From: an uncultured Collinsella sp.
Lineage (GTDB): Bacteria > Actinomycetota > Coriobacteriia > Coriobacteriales > Coriobacteriaceae
Direction of reading: 5' to 3'
Length of the DNA stretch: 10,998 nt
Assembly: GCA_900758885.1 (NCBI GenBank)
Contig: CAAETD010000066.1
Coordinates: forward strand, 1 to 10,998
Below the pieces are notes generated by a model that saw only the letters and a list, made by a program, of their open reading frames with translations, did no database searches and was not told the origin of the DNA. Every line of letters begins with the position of its first letter. Positions within the stretch are counted from its first letter, which is position 1. Shown piece after piece: positions 1 through 6,304 of the stretch. The position numbers and the translations under genes were made by a program.

Positions 1-76
1 CCCGCTTGTTTCACGTCACCTTACCGCACCCGGAGCCCGCTCGCTCGCATATGCTCAACCTGCACTGCGTTAACTG

Positions 77-115
77 ACCTGCCAAAAAGGAACAGGTTTA
101 TTTTGGCAGGTTTTA
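77..115 (+). terminator. Probable intrinsic terminator of a gene entering from the left
   Basis: An 11-bp perfect inverted repeat, acctgccaaaa (77-87) and ttttggcaggt (101-111), encloses a 13-base loop and runs into a short T-tract (111-114). Only the + strand side has the T-tract, so it would end a rightward transcript coming from outside the window. No gene for that transcript can be confirmed here, because fewer than 80 bases precede it. A repeat element of the same shape is an alternative reading. Confidence 0.45.
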
Positions 116-132
116 TCTGGGGAAACGCAAAT

Positions 133-168
133 AGGGCCGTGACACCCATACGGCGTCGCGGCCCTTTT
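133..168. terminator. Bidirectional terminator ending the PTS/transketolase operon
   Basis: The arms agggccgtgac (133-143) and gtcgcggccct (155-165) form an 11-bp stem with one G-U pair and an 11-base loop. Rightward it is followed by tttt (165-168). Leftward it is followed by tattt and then gcgttt. It lies about 40 bases past the EIIA stop codon, so its main role is most likely to end the leftward six-gene operon. It could also stop any rightward read-through from the stem-loop at 77-115. Confidence 0.7.
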
Positions 169-207
169 CCTTGGAGAAGGATCAATTGATTGAACGGGAT
201 GACCGTT

Positions 208-660
208 CTAGTCTTCGAGTCCGCTATTGATGAGCTCCGCAATCTCAACGGGATCGGTGCTCGCGCGCACCTTGTCACGGAAGCCGGCGTCCATCAGCAT
301 CACGGCAGCCTTGGAGAGCAGACGCAGGTGCGTAGTTCCGGCCTCGCCGGCGGGCACGTACAGCGCGAGCGCAACATCGACGGGCACCCCATCGAAGCTC
401 GGCCATTCAACGGGCTCGACCAGCTTAAGCACGGCAACGCCCGGCGTGTGGATAGCATCGCTTTTGGCATGTGGAACGGCAAAACCGGCGACAAGGCCAG
501 TCTCGGCCTCGTTCTCGCGAGCCATGAAGGCAGTCTCTACGGCAGATGCGTCGTCAGCAAAGCCGAGCTCGACGGCCTGATCGGACAAATAATGCAGGGC
601 ATCCTCGCGCGAGGCGGCGGTATACCCTATCGTCACTTGGTTGGCAGATACAAATCCCAT
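208..660 (-). CDS. PTS sugar transporter subunit IIA (fructose/mannitol type)
   Basis: This 150-residue protein is a stand-alone EIIA of the fructose/mannitol class. It is a cytoplasmic phosphocarrier that takes phosphate from HPr and passes it to EIIB. The phosphorylated histidine is visible as His64 in GFAVPHAKSD, a typical class motif, and the length matches a single EIIA domain. The start is supported by an AAGGAAGG ribosome site that overlaps the stop codon of the upstream transketolase gene; the two genes are 11 bases apart, so they are probably translationally coupled. It is the last gene of the operon, while its membrane partner EIIBC is the first, nearly 4 kb upstream. That permease has no EIIA domain of its own, which makes this protein its likely donor. 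The specific sugar cannot be read from the sequence. Confidence 0.93.
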   Translation of the reverse strand: MGFVSANQVTIGYTAASREDALHYLSDQAVELGFADDASAVETAFMARENEAETGLVAGFAVPHAKSDAIHTPGVAVLKLVEPVEWPSFDGVPVDVALALYVPAGEAGTTHLRLLSKAAVMLMDAGFRDKVRASTDPVEIAELINSGLED

Positions 661-671
661 GGAAACCTTCC

Positions 672-1610
672 TTACAACACAGACCTGACCGCAGCTTCGA
701 TGCCGTCGGCGTCCAAACCGTACTTGTGCAGCAAATCGACCGCAGGGCCGGACTCGCCATACACATCGCGCACGCCGACGCGACGCATCGGCACCGGATA
801 CTGCTCCGCTAGCACCGAGGCAACGGCCTCGCCAAGACCGCCGATAATCGAATGCTCCTCGGCAGTGACCACGCGACCGGTCTTCTTGGCGCTGGCTACA
901 ACCAGGCGTTCGTCGAGCGGCTTGATCGTATGCATGTTGATGACCTCGGCATCGATGCCATAGGCAGCGAGCGCCTCGGCAGCCTCAAGCGCCTCGGCGA
1001 CCATAAGGCCACAAGCGATGATGGTCACATCGGACCCCTCGCGCACGACCACGCCGCGACCAATCTTGAACTCATAGTCCTCGCAGTCGTTGATGACCGG
1101 TGTTGCCAGGCGGCCGAAGCGCATGTAAACCGGGCCCTCAAACTCATAGGCGGCGCGCACACAGGCACGAGCCTCGACGTCGTCGGCGGGAACGACCACC
1201 GTCATACCCGGAATCGTGCGCATGAGTGCGATATCCTCGCAGCACTGGTGCGTGGCGCCGTCCTCGCCCACCGAAATGCCGGCATGAGTAGCGCCAATCT
1301 TGACGTTGAGGTGCGGGTAGCCGATGGAATTGCGGACCTGCTCGTAGGCGCGACCGGCGGCAAACATCGCAAAGGTGCTCGCAAAAGCAACGCGGCCCGT
1401 GGTCGCGATGCCGGCGGCAAGACCCATCAGGTTGCTCTCGGCAATGCCGGCGTCGTAGAAGCGCTCAGGGTGCGCAGCCTTAAACTTACCGGTCTGCGTG
1501 GCGGCGGCCAGGTCGGCATCGAGAACCACAAAGTCATCGCGCTCATTGCCCAGCTCGACAAGTGCCTCGCCATAGCTAACGCGCGTGGCGACTTTCTTGA
1601 CGTCTGCCAT
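672..1610 (-). CDS. Transketolase, C-terminal subunit (pyrimidine-binding and C-terminal domains)
   Basis: This 312-residue protein is the second half of a split transketolase, the thiamine-diphosphate enzyme that moves two-carbon ketol units between sugar phosphates. The pyrimidine-binding domain spans roughly residues 5-170. It carries the conserved GIAESNLMGLAAG segment, in which Glu58 should activate the cofactor, and THAGISVGEDGATHQ (108-122). The C-terminal domain follows from about 185. The ATG overlaps the stop codon of the N-terminal subunit by one base (TAATG), and its GGAGG ribosome site lies inside the upstream coding region. This arrangement favours coupled translation and equal amounts of the two halves. 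The sequence resembles other split transketolases more than full-length ones. A 1-deoxyxylulose-5-phosphate synthase-like role is unlikely because that enzyme is a single chain. Confidence 0.93.
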   Translation of the reverse strand: MADVKKVATRVSYGEALVELGNERDDFVVLDADLAAATQTGKFKAAHPERFYDAGIAESNLMGLAAGIATTGRVAFASTFAMFAAGRAYEQVRNSIGYPHLNVKIGATHAGISVGEDGATHQCCEDIALMRTIPGMTVVVPADDVEARACVRAAYEFEGPVYMRFGRLATPVINDCEDYEFKIGRGVVVREGSDVTIIACGLMVAEALEAAEALAAYGIDAEVINMHTIKPLDERLVVASAKKTGRVVTAEEHSIIGGLGEAVASVLAEQYPVPMRRVGVRDVYGESGPAVDLLHKYGLDADGIEAAVRSVL

Positions 1611-2440
1611 TAGAGCTCCTCCCCTGCTGCTGCGAGCTCGGCCATGGCCTGCTCAAACTGTTCATCGTTGGGTGCCTTGCCGTGCCAGCCCACCTGGTTT
1701 TCCATAAAGGAGACGCCCTTGCCCTTCACCGTCTCGGCGATAATGGCCACGGGCGAGTCGCTCACTTTGCGGGCCTCGGCAAAGGCGGCGGCAATCTGCG
1801 CCATGTCGTTACCGTCGGCGAGCTCGATCACATGCCACTTAAAGGCGCGGAACTTGTCAGCGAGCGGCATGGCCGAGTTGACTTCATCGATCGTGCCGTC
1901 AATCTGCAAGCCGTTGTGGTCGACGACGGCAACAAGATTGTCGAGCGCATGGTTGCCGGCGAACATGGCCGCCTCCCACACCTGGCCTTCCTCGCACTCA
2001 CCGTCGCCCAGCAACGTGTAGACACGGTAGCCGTCGCCCCAGTGCTTAGCGGCAAGCGCCATTCCAACTGCAGCAGAGATGCCCTGACCGAGCGATCCGG
2101 TGGACATATCGATGCCAGGGGCGTCGTTCATGTTGGGATGGCCCTGCAGTCGGCTGCCAATATGACGGAGCGTCTCGAGCTCTTCGACGGGAAAATAGCC
2201 GCGATTTGCCAACACCGAATACAGGCCCGGCGCCGCGTGACCCTTGGAGAGCACAAAGCGATCGCGATCGGCCTTGTGAGGGTCGGCAGGATCGATATTC
2301 ATTTCCTCAAAGTACAGATACGTCATGATGTCGGCAGCACCGAGCGATCCACCCGGGTGTCCCGACTTGGCCGCGTGAACCGCAGTCACGACACCCTTCC
2401 TGACCTCATTGGCGACCTTCGCCAGCTCCTGGTTGGTCAT
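1610..2440 (-). CDS. Transketolase, N-terminal subunit (ThDP pyrophosphate-binding domain)
   Basis: This 276-residue protein is the first half of a split transketolase and works with the next gene in the non-oxidative pentose phosphate pathway. Visible family motifs are SGHPGGSLGAADI (26-38), SKGHAAPGLY (65-74), GHP (100-102), GSLGQG (115-120) and the ThDP/Mg motif starting GDGECEEGQVWEA at 145, with AVVDHN (171-176) closing it. The start was taken at 2440, preceded by an AGAGGAA ribosome site about 7 bases away. The frame stays open for a further 20 codons upstream, but that extension runs through the intergenic hairpin and has no family similarity. A 63-base gap separates it from the transaldolase stop codon. 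The product is cytoplasmic and is expected to form a heterotetramer with its partner. Confidence 0.93.
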   Translation of the reverse strand: MTNQELAKVANEVRKGVVTAVHAAKSGHPGGSLGAADIMTYLYFEEMNIDPADPHKADRDRFVLSKGHAAPGLYSVLANRGYFPVEELETLRHIGSRLQGHPNMNDAPGIDMSTGSLGQGISAAVGMALAAKHWGDGYRVYTLLGDGECEEGQVWEAAMFAGNHALDNLVAVVDHNGLQIDGTIDEVNSAMPLADKFRAFKWHVIELADGNDMAQIAAAFAEARKVSDSPVAIIAETVKGKGVSFMENQVGWHGKAPNDEQFEQAMAELAAAGEEL

Positions 2441-2463
2441 ACGAATTCCTCTCTTGAGAACAA

Positions 2464-2492
2464 CCCCGGCACCGGATGACGCGATGCCGGGG
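2464..2492 (-). other. GC-rich stem-loop between tal and the transketolase genes
   Basis: The arms ccccggca (2464-2471) and tgccgggg (2485-2492) form a perfect 8-bp stem with a 13-base loop, in the 63-base gap between the transaldolase stop and the transketolase start. On the transcribed strand it is followed by ttgttctc, not a continuous T-run, so it is a weak terminator at most. It may protect or delimit processed mRNA segments. That role is inference. Confidence 0.5.
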
Positions 2493-2503
2493 CAATCCAC
2501 TCG

Positions 2504-3187
2504 TTAAGCCTGAGCGACGACCTTCTGCCAGTCAGCCTCAAAAGAGGCGAGGCCCTGGTCGGTCAGCGGATGATGCAGGCACTTCTTGAGAGCGGCCATG
2601 GGCACGGTCGCAATATCGGCACCGAGTAGCGCGGCCTGGGTCACGTGGTTGGGCGTACGAACCGAGGCGGTGATGATCTCGACGGTGTCGTCGACGTTCT
2701 TGCCCGTCCAGTCGTAGTTCTTAATGCAGGTCACGACGTTGTCGAGCTGCGAGATACCGTCCTCGGCGATGTCATCGAAACGACCGACAAACGGGCTGAT
2801 GTAGCGAGCACCGGCATTGGCGGCCATAAGGGCCTGCGTCGGCGAGAAGACGAGCGTCATGTTGACGCGCACGCCAGCATCGGCCAGTGCACGGCAGGCG
2901 GCAAGGCCGGCCTCGCACACGGGAAGCTTGACCACGATGTTGGGGGCGAGGGCGGCAAGGCGCTTGCCCTCCTCGATCATACCCTCGGCAGTGGTAGCGG
3001 TAGACTCGGCGGAAACGGGCAGGCCCTTGCAGAGCTCGGCAATCTTGAGCATATGCGGCTCAAAGTCGGCAAGCTTGCCGCCGGTCTTGGCGTACAGGGA
3101 CGGGTTGGTGGTAACACCGGCCAGGCAGCCCCAGCTCTTGGCCTCGGCGATCTCGTCCAGATTGGCGGTATCGATAAAGAACTTCAT
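2504..3187 (-). CDS. tal: Transaldolase, small TalC/FSA-type family
   Basis: This 227-residue protein belongs to the small transaldolase/fructose-6-phosphate aldolase family of cytoplasmic Schiff-base TIM barrels. Landmarks are FIDTAN (4-9), GVTTNPSL (24-31), the catalytic lysine Lys87 in NIVVKLPV, and SPFVGRFDD (131-139). Two positions separate the subfamilies. True FSA has Gln and Tyr near the active site; here the matching positions are Glu61 (VSAES) and Phe133 (SPF), the transaldolase pattern. It should therefore move dihydroxyacetone units between fructose 6-phosphate and erythrose 4-phosphate. The start at 3187 has an AAGGAG ribosome site 8 bases upstream. An in-frame start nine codons earlier lacks one and adds residues not typical of the family. 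The gene follows a 125-base gap holding two hairpins. Confidence 0.93.
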   Translation of the reverse strand: MKFFIDTANLDEIAEAKSWGCLAGVTTNPSLYAKTGGKLADFEPHMLKIAELCKGLPVSAESTATTAEGMIEEGKRLAALAPNIVVKLPVCEAGLAACRALADAGVRVNMTLVFSPTQALMAANAGARYISPFVGRFDDIAEDGISQLDNVVTCIKNYDWTGKNVDDTVEIITASVRTPNHVTQAALLGADIATVPMAALKKCLHHPLTDQGLASFEADWQKVVAQA

Positions 3188-3196
3188 GGTGCAAAC

Positions 3197-3208
3197 TCCT
3201 TCGAAGGA
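3197..3208 (-). promoter_or_regulatory. Palindrome overlapping the transaldolase ribosome-binding site
   Basis: The 12-base palindrome tccttcgaagga contains the AAGGA core of the transaldolase ribosome-binding site on the transcribed strand. In RNA it could fold into a four-pair hairpin with a UCGA loop and partly hide the site. The stem is short, so any effect on translation would be modest. The palindrome is directly visible; the role is inference. Confidence 0.3.
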
Positions 3209-3219
3209 ATCCAAAACTC

Positions 3220-3255
3220 AAAAAATAGGACAAAGGGGATGTCCCTTTGTCCTAT
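3220..3255 (-). terminator. Intra-operon intrinsic terminator or attenuator before tal
   Basis: A perfect 13-bp stem, ataggacaaaggg (3225-3237) and ccctttgtcctat (3243-3255), has a 5-base loop. On the leftward strand it runs directly into six T residues (complement of 3220-3225). This is the strongest terminator-like structure in the window, yet it sits between kbaZ-like and tal, inside what otherwise reads as one operon. It may reduce expression of the distal genes or define the 3' end of a shorter EIIBC-kbaZ mRNA. Its GGACAAA/TTTGTCC core recurs at 7636-7664, so it may belong to a repeat family. Confidence 0.65.
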
Positions 3256-3257
3256 GT

Positions 3258-3293
3258 GCCGGGCCTGCGGCTGAGACATGCCCCAGGCCCGGC
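3258..3293 (-). other. Second stem-loop in the kbaZ-like/tal gap
   Basis: The arms gccgggcctg (3258-3267) and caggcccggc (3284-3293) form a perfect 10-bp GC-rich stem with a 16-base loop. It begins 19 bases past the kbaZ-like stop codon and precedes the terminator-like hairpin by two bases in the transcript. It has no T-run, so stabilisation of the upstream mRNA 3' end is more likely than termination. Confidence 0.5.
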
Positions 3294-3312
3294 GTCGTGT
3301 AGGAAAAGCTAC

Positions 3313-4587
3313 TTAGTCCTCGAGAGCCTTCTCGATGCGGCTCGTGACGCCCTTGAGGTTAAGACCGACGACGTACTGCTTGATCGGGCGCTTGATGTGC
3401 TCGATCACAAAGCGCTTGCCGTCGATGTCCTGGGCAGCGAGGTTGCGATAGAGCTTCTCGACCTGCTCCTTGACCTCGGGATCGTTGAACGCATAGTGGC
3501 CGGAGACATCCAGGATCTTCAGGCTGAGCTCATCGTCGGCAAGGATGTCATCGACCTGCAGGTTGACGTCGTCGCCAGTCATCCACTTGCGCCAGCGCTC
3601 GGTTTTGATAGCCTTGACCAGCAGCGTGTGATACAGGTCGGAGGGGTCATCGCACAGACCGTTGTCGACCAGGATCTGCTCGGTGGCGCAGAGCTTGAGG
3701 TAGGCGCGGGTCTCCTCGGTGCCATACTGCGGAGCGACGTTGGAGGCGGTCACGTGTGCCGGGATGTGCTCGAGCAGCGTCGCGTCGTCCAGATAGTCGG
3801 CGTTGTGCTCCTTCAGGCCCACGCCATAGCGCTTGGCCATATCGGCAAGCTCGCGGGCGTTCTTGAAGTTGTAGTGACCGACCTGCTCCGTCCAGCGGGT
3901 AAGGGTGCCGGTCTGGCCGACGATAAAGGTGGGCATGGGGCAGCCGCGCTTCTCGAGCTCGGGCTGCAGCTGAGAAATGAACTCCTCGTACTTATCGGTA
4001 GAGGTCAAGCCGCCATTGGTCTCCTCGGTACCGACCTCATAGGCGACCTCGGGCAGGTTATGCTCGCGACGGTACTGCTCAAGGTAGTCGATAAGATCGA
4101 TCGTGCGGCGAAGCACCACGTCGAGCGGAATAACCTTGCCGATCTGATAGGGGTCCTTGGTGGGGTCGACCATCAGCAGGTCAAAGCCCGCCTCCATGTC
4201 GGCGACGAAGGACTTGCGGGCGAGCTCCATGGCCTCGTCCTCGGGCAGATGGGCGTTACGCTCCTCGTCGCGCTGCCACGGACCGCCGTGATCGCGGCAC
4301 AGGTAGTACGGACCGGTGTAACCCACCTCGTCGGCAACCTTCTTGATGTCGGCGGCAAAGCGCGTCTGGTCCCAACCGTTGACGTAGCCGGCGCCCATAT
4401 CGTCCATATCGACCTGGTTGCGGCTGGCGATAAACATGGGCGGGAAATCCTCGTCCTTGGCAAGCTCGAACACGGCCTGAATCAGGTTGGGGCTCATGGG
4501 GCCAATGCCGACCATGGTTGCGTGATCGCCGCTATCCTGCAGCTTGAGCATGCCCTGAACGGCCTGACGGATGGTGAGGTTGGACAT
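3313..4587 (-). CDS. KbaZ/GatZ-family protein (class II tagatose-bisphosphate aldolase non-catalytic subunit family); possible ketose-phosphate C4-epimerase
   Basis: This 424-residue protein matches the GatZ/KbaZ family in overall length and in a series of landmarks: SRNQVD (55-60), CRDHGGPW (97-104, where GatZ has a GDHLGP-type motif), YEVGTEE (183-189), a histidine at 238 in VGHYNF, and LKEHNADYL (258-266). The similarity to enterobacterial GatZ is clear in register but distant. GatZ and KbaZ normally assist a catalytic GatY/KbaY aldolase, and none is present here. Some stand-alone family members are reported as D-tagatose-6-phosphate 4-epimerases, so a sugar-phosphate epimerase role is a reasonable inference. 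The ATG at 4587 has an AAGGAGA ribosome site. The gene lies second in the operon, after the PTS permease and before transaldolase. Family membership is fairly secure; the reaction and substrate are not. Confidence 0.82.
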   Translation of the reverse strand: MSNLTIRQAVQGMLKLQDSGDHATMVGIGPMSPNLIQAVFELAKDEDFPPMFIASRNQVDMDDMGAGYVNGWDQTRFAADIKKVADEVGYTGPYYLCRDHGGPWQRDEERNAHLPEDEAMELARKSFVADMEAGFDLLMVDPTKDPYQIGKVIPLDVVLRRTIDLIDYLEQYRREHNLPEVAYEVGTEETNGGLTSTDKYEEFISQLQPELEKRGCPMPTFIVGQTGTLTRWTEQVGHYNFKNARELADMAKRYGVGLKEHNADYLDDATLLEHIPAHVTASNVAPQYGTEETRAYLKLCATEQILVDNGLCDDPSDLYHTLLVKAIKTERWRKWMTGDDVNLQVDDILADDELSLKILDVSGHYAFNDPEVKEQVEKLYRNLAAQDIDGKRFVIEHIKRPIKQYVVGLNLKGVTSRIEKALED

Positions 4588-4656
4588 TTTGTTCTCCTTC
4601 TCCAGAGGATTTTTGACAAAAGTTCCCTGGGACCCAGATGTGGGCCCTATCAGTAC

Positions 4657-4717
4657 GGATGGATTTTGTTGTGTAGGGGCGGTTGTGCGGAGTCAAATCC
4701 ATCCCTCCGCACAACCG
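4657..4717 (-). other. Interleaved inverted repeats (pseudoknot topology) between EIIBC and kbaZ-like
   Basis: Two perfect inverted repeats are interleaved in the 144-base gap. One pairs cggttgtgcgga (4680-4691) with tccgcacaaccg (4706-4717), a 12-bp stem with a 14-base loop. The other pairs ggatggattt (4657-4666) with aaatccatcc (4695-4704), which lies entirely inside that loop. The order A-B-A'-B' is that of an H-type pseudoknot or of two mutually exclusive hairpins. No T-run follows, so it is not a simple terminator. A smaller GC-rich hairpin (about 4629-4647) lies further downstream in the transcript. Confidence 0.55.
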
Positions 4718-4731
4718 GAGTCCTTAAAGGT

Positions 4732-6204
4732 TTACTTGGCCTGCTTATCGAGCGTGGGCTTCATGGCAATCAGGATTGCAGCGGCGACCACGGCGCCAAT
4801 CACGATGTCCAGGCAGAACAGCGCGACGTTGTTGGTGGCAAGGGCGACGATAAAGCCACCGTGCGGGACGTAGCAGTCGATGCCCTGGAAGGCGGCAAGT
4901 GCCGCACCCACGGCAGAGCCGATGCAAATGCCGGGCAGGGTGTGACCGAGGTCCTTGACCGCGAAGGGGATAGCGCCCTCGGTAATACCGATGCAGCCCA
5001 TGAACAGCGCGGAGATGCCCATCTGGCGGTCAGCGTCATCGAACTTGTTCTTGGCGATGAGCGCAGCGAGGCCACAGGCGATCGGGGGAACGGCGACGGC
5101 GACGCGGAACATACCGTTAGGACCGTAGATACCGGAGGCCATGATGGCCATGGTGAAGGTCGAGGCGGTCTTGTTGATGGGGCCACCCATATCGAAGGCG
5201 GTCATAACGCCAATGACCAGACCCAGGACAACTGCGGAACCGCCCTGCAGGCTGCCGAGCACGCCGGTGAGCCAGTCCATCACAAAGCCAAGCGGCGTGG
5301 CCAGGATGTAGATATAGGCCATGCCCAGGACAAGCGAGGTCAGAATCGGGATGATCAGGATGGGCATGATGGTCTGGATGGTGTTGTTGACCTTCCAGGT
5401 CTTCATCCAGCGGACAAAGTAGCCGCAGATGACCGCCATGATCATGGCGCCCAAGAAGCCGGTCGAAACGCTGTTGCCGTTAGGGGTAACGACTGCGTTG
5501 TTGACCAGGTAGCCCAGGACAAAACCGGGGGCGAGCGCGGGCTTGCCGGCCATCGAGTAGGAGATGTATGCCGCAAGCACCGGGATCATCATGGAGATGC
5601 CGGCCATGCCGATGGTGTTAAGGCTCACCATCAGCGGGTTCGTAACCTCCATGCCGTTGGCGCCGGCGGTACCGGATGCCAGCGAGAAGGCAAGAAACAC
5701 GCCGCCGATAACGACGATGGGGATAAAATAGGAAACGCCGGTATTGAATGCATTGAGCAGCGTCTTGCCAGGATCGGCAAAGATAGACTGCTTGGACGCC
5801 GGTGTCGGGGCCTGCGGGGCAGCGGAGACGGCCTTCTTCTCTGCCTTGGCCTCGGCCTTGGGCGCGTCAACGGCGCCACCCGTCGCCTTGATGATCTCAA
5901 TGGCCTGGTCGATGATCTTTACCGGATCGGCGATTACATCAGAGGTGCCGACCTTCAGGAACTTGCCCTCGGCCATCTTCTGCTCAAAACGGTCCTCGTT
6001 CTCGACACCCACGTCGACGGACTCCAGGACCAGGTCGGCGGAGTCCACGTCTTCCTGCGTGAGCTCATTCTCGATACCCAGGCCACCCTGAGCCTCGACC
6101 TTGCACTCGATGCCACGGGCGGCGCATTCATCCTGAATCGCCTTCTGGGCCATATACGTGTGGGCGATACCCACAGTACAGGCGGCAACGCCTACGATCT
6201 TCAT
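4732..6204 (-). CDS. PTS fructose-family transporter subunit IIBC
   Basis: This 490-residue membrane permease imports a sugar and phosphorylates it during entry. The EIIB domain covers about residues 1-105, with the phosphorylated Cys9 in VAACTVGIAHTYMAQ. The usual fructose-family motif has proline after this cysteine; here it is threonine. An Ala/Lys/Pro-rich linker (about 112-140) leads to the EIIC domain (about 145-485), which has several hydrophobic segments and the family motifs FDMGGPINKTA (337-347) and GITEGAIPF (406-414). There is no EIIA domain; the separate EIIA ends the operon. The start at 6204 follows a GAGGGA ribosome site. The frame is open 34 codons further upstream, but that stretch lacks EIIB similarity and crosses the leader. 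Fructose-type permeases usually phosphorylate C1, but no 1-phosphofructokinase is nearby, so the substrate may not be fructose. Confidence 0.94.
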   Translation of the reverse strand: MKIVGVAACTVGIAHTYMAQKAIQDECAARGIECKVEAQGGLGIENELTQEDVDSADLVLESVDVGVENEDRFEQKMAEGKFLKVGTSDVIADPVKIIDQAIEIIKATGGAVDAPKAEAKAEKKAVSAAPQAPTPASKQSIFADPGKTLLNAFNTGVSYFIPIVVIGGVFLAFSLASGTAGANGMEVTNPLMVSLNTIGMAGISMMIPVLAAYISYSMAGKPALAPGFVLGYLVNNAVVTPNGNSVSTGFLGAMIMAVICGYFVRWMKTWKVNNTIQTIMPILIIPILTSLVLGMAYIYILATPLGFVMDWLTGVLGSLQGGSAVVLGLVIGVMTAFDMGGPINKTASTFTMAIMASGIYGPNGMFRVAVAVPPIACGLAALIAKNKFDDADRQMGISALFMGCIGITEGAIPFAVKDLGHTLPGICIGSAVGAALAAFQGIDCYVPHGGFIVALATNNVALFCLDIVIGAVVAAAILIAMKPTLDKQAK

Positions 6205-6304
6205 TGCTTCCCTCTTTTCATAGAGTTGCGTGCGCAAGACACCGTTTGCGGAGGCCTCCGGAGCATCCCCTGCCGTTTGGACTTGCTGTCTTTTCGACAA
6301 GAAC

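Noticed and set aside
3..77. A short rightward frame from the window edge ending at TGA (75-77) just before the stem-loop at 77-115
   Set aside because: Its third positions are G/C-rich like the real genes (19 of 24 codons), so it could be the tail of a gene. But only 24 codons are visible and they match nothing I recognise.
21..278. Leftward 85-codon frame across the terminators at the left end
   Set aside because: It spans two terminators and overlaps the end of the EIIA gene in another frame, with no ribosome site or family similarity.
4626..4648. T-box-like TGGGACC sequence near the kbaZ-like leader
   Set aside because: It is on the strand opposite to transcription and lacks any specifier stem. 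It is better explained as part of a small GC-rich hairpin.
208..6204. Sulfo-transketolase or sulfo-transaldolase sulfoquinovose pathway
   Set aside because: The split transketolase and the transaldolase recall those systems, but uptake here is by a sugar PTS. No sulfoquinovosidase, sulfosugar isomerase or sulfoacetaldehyde/sulfolactaldehyde enzyme is present.
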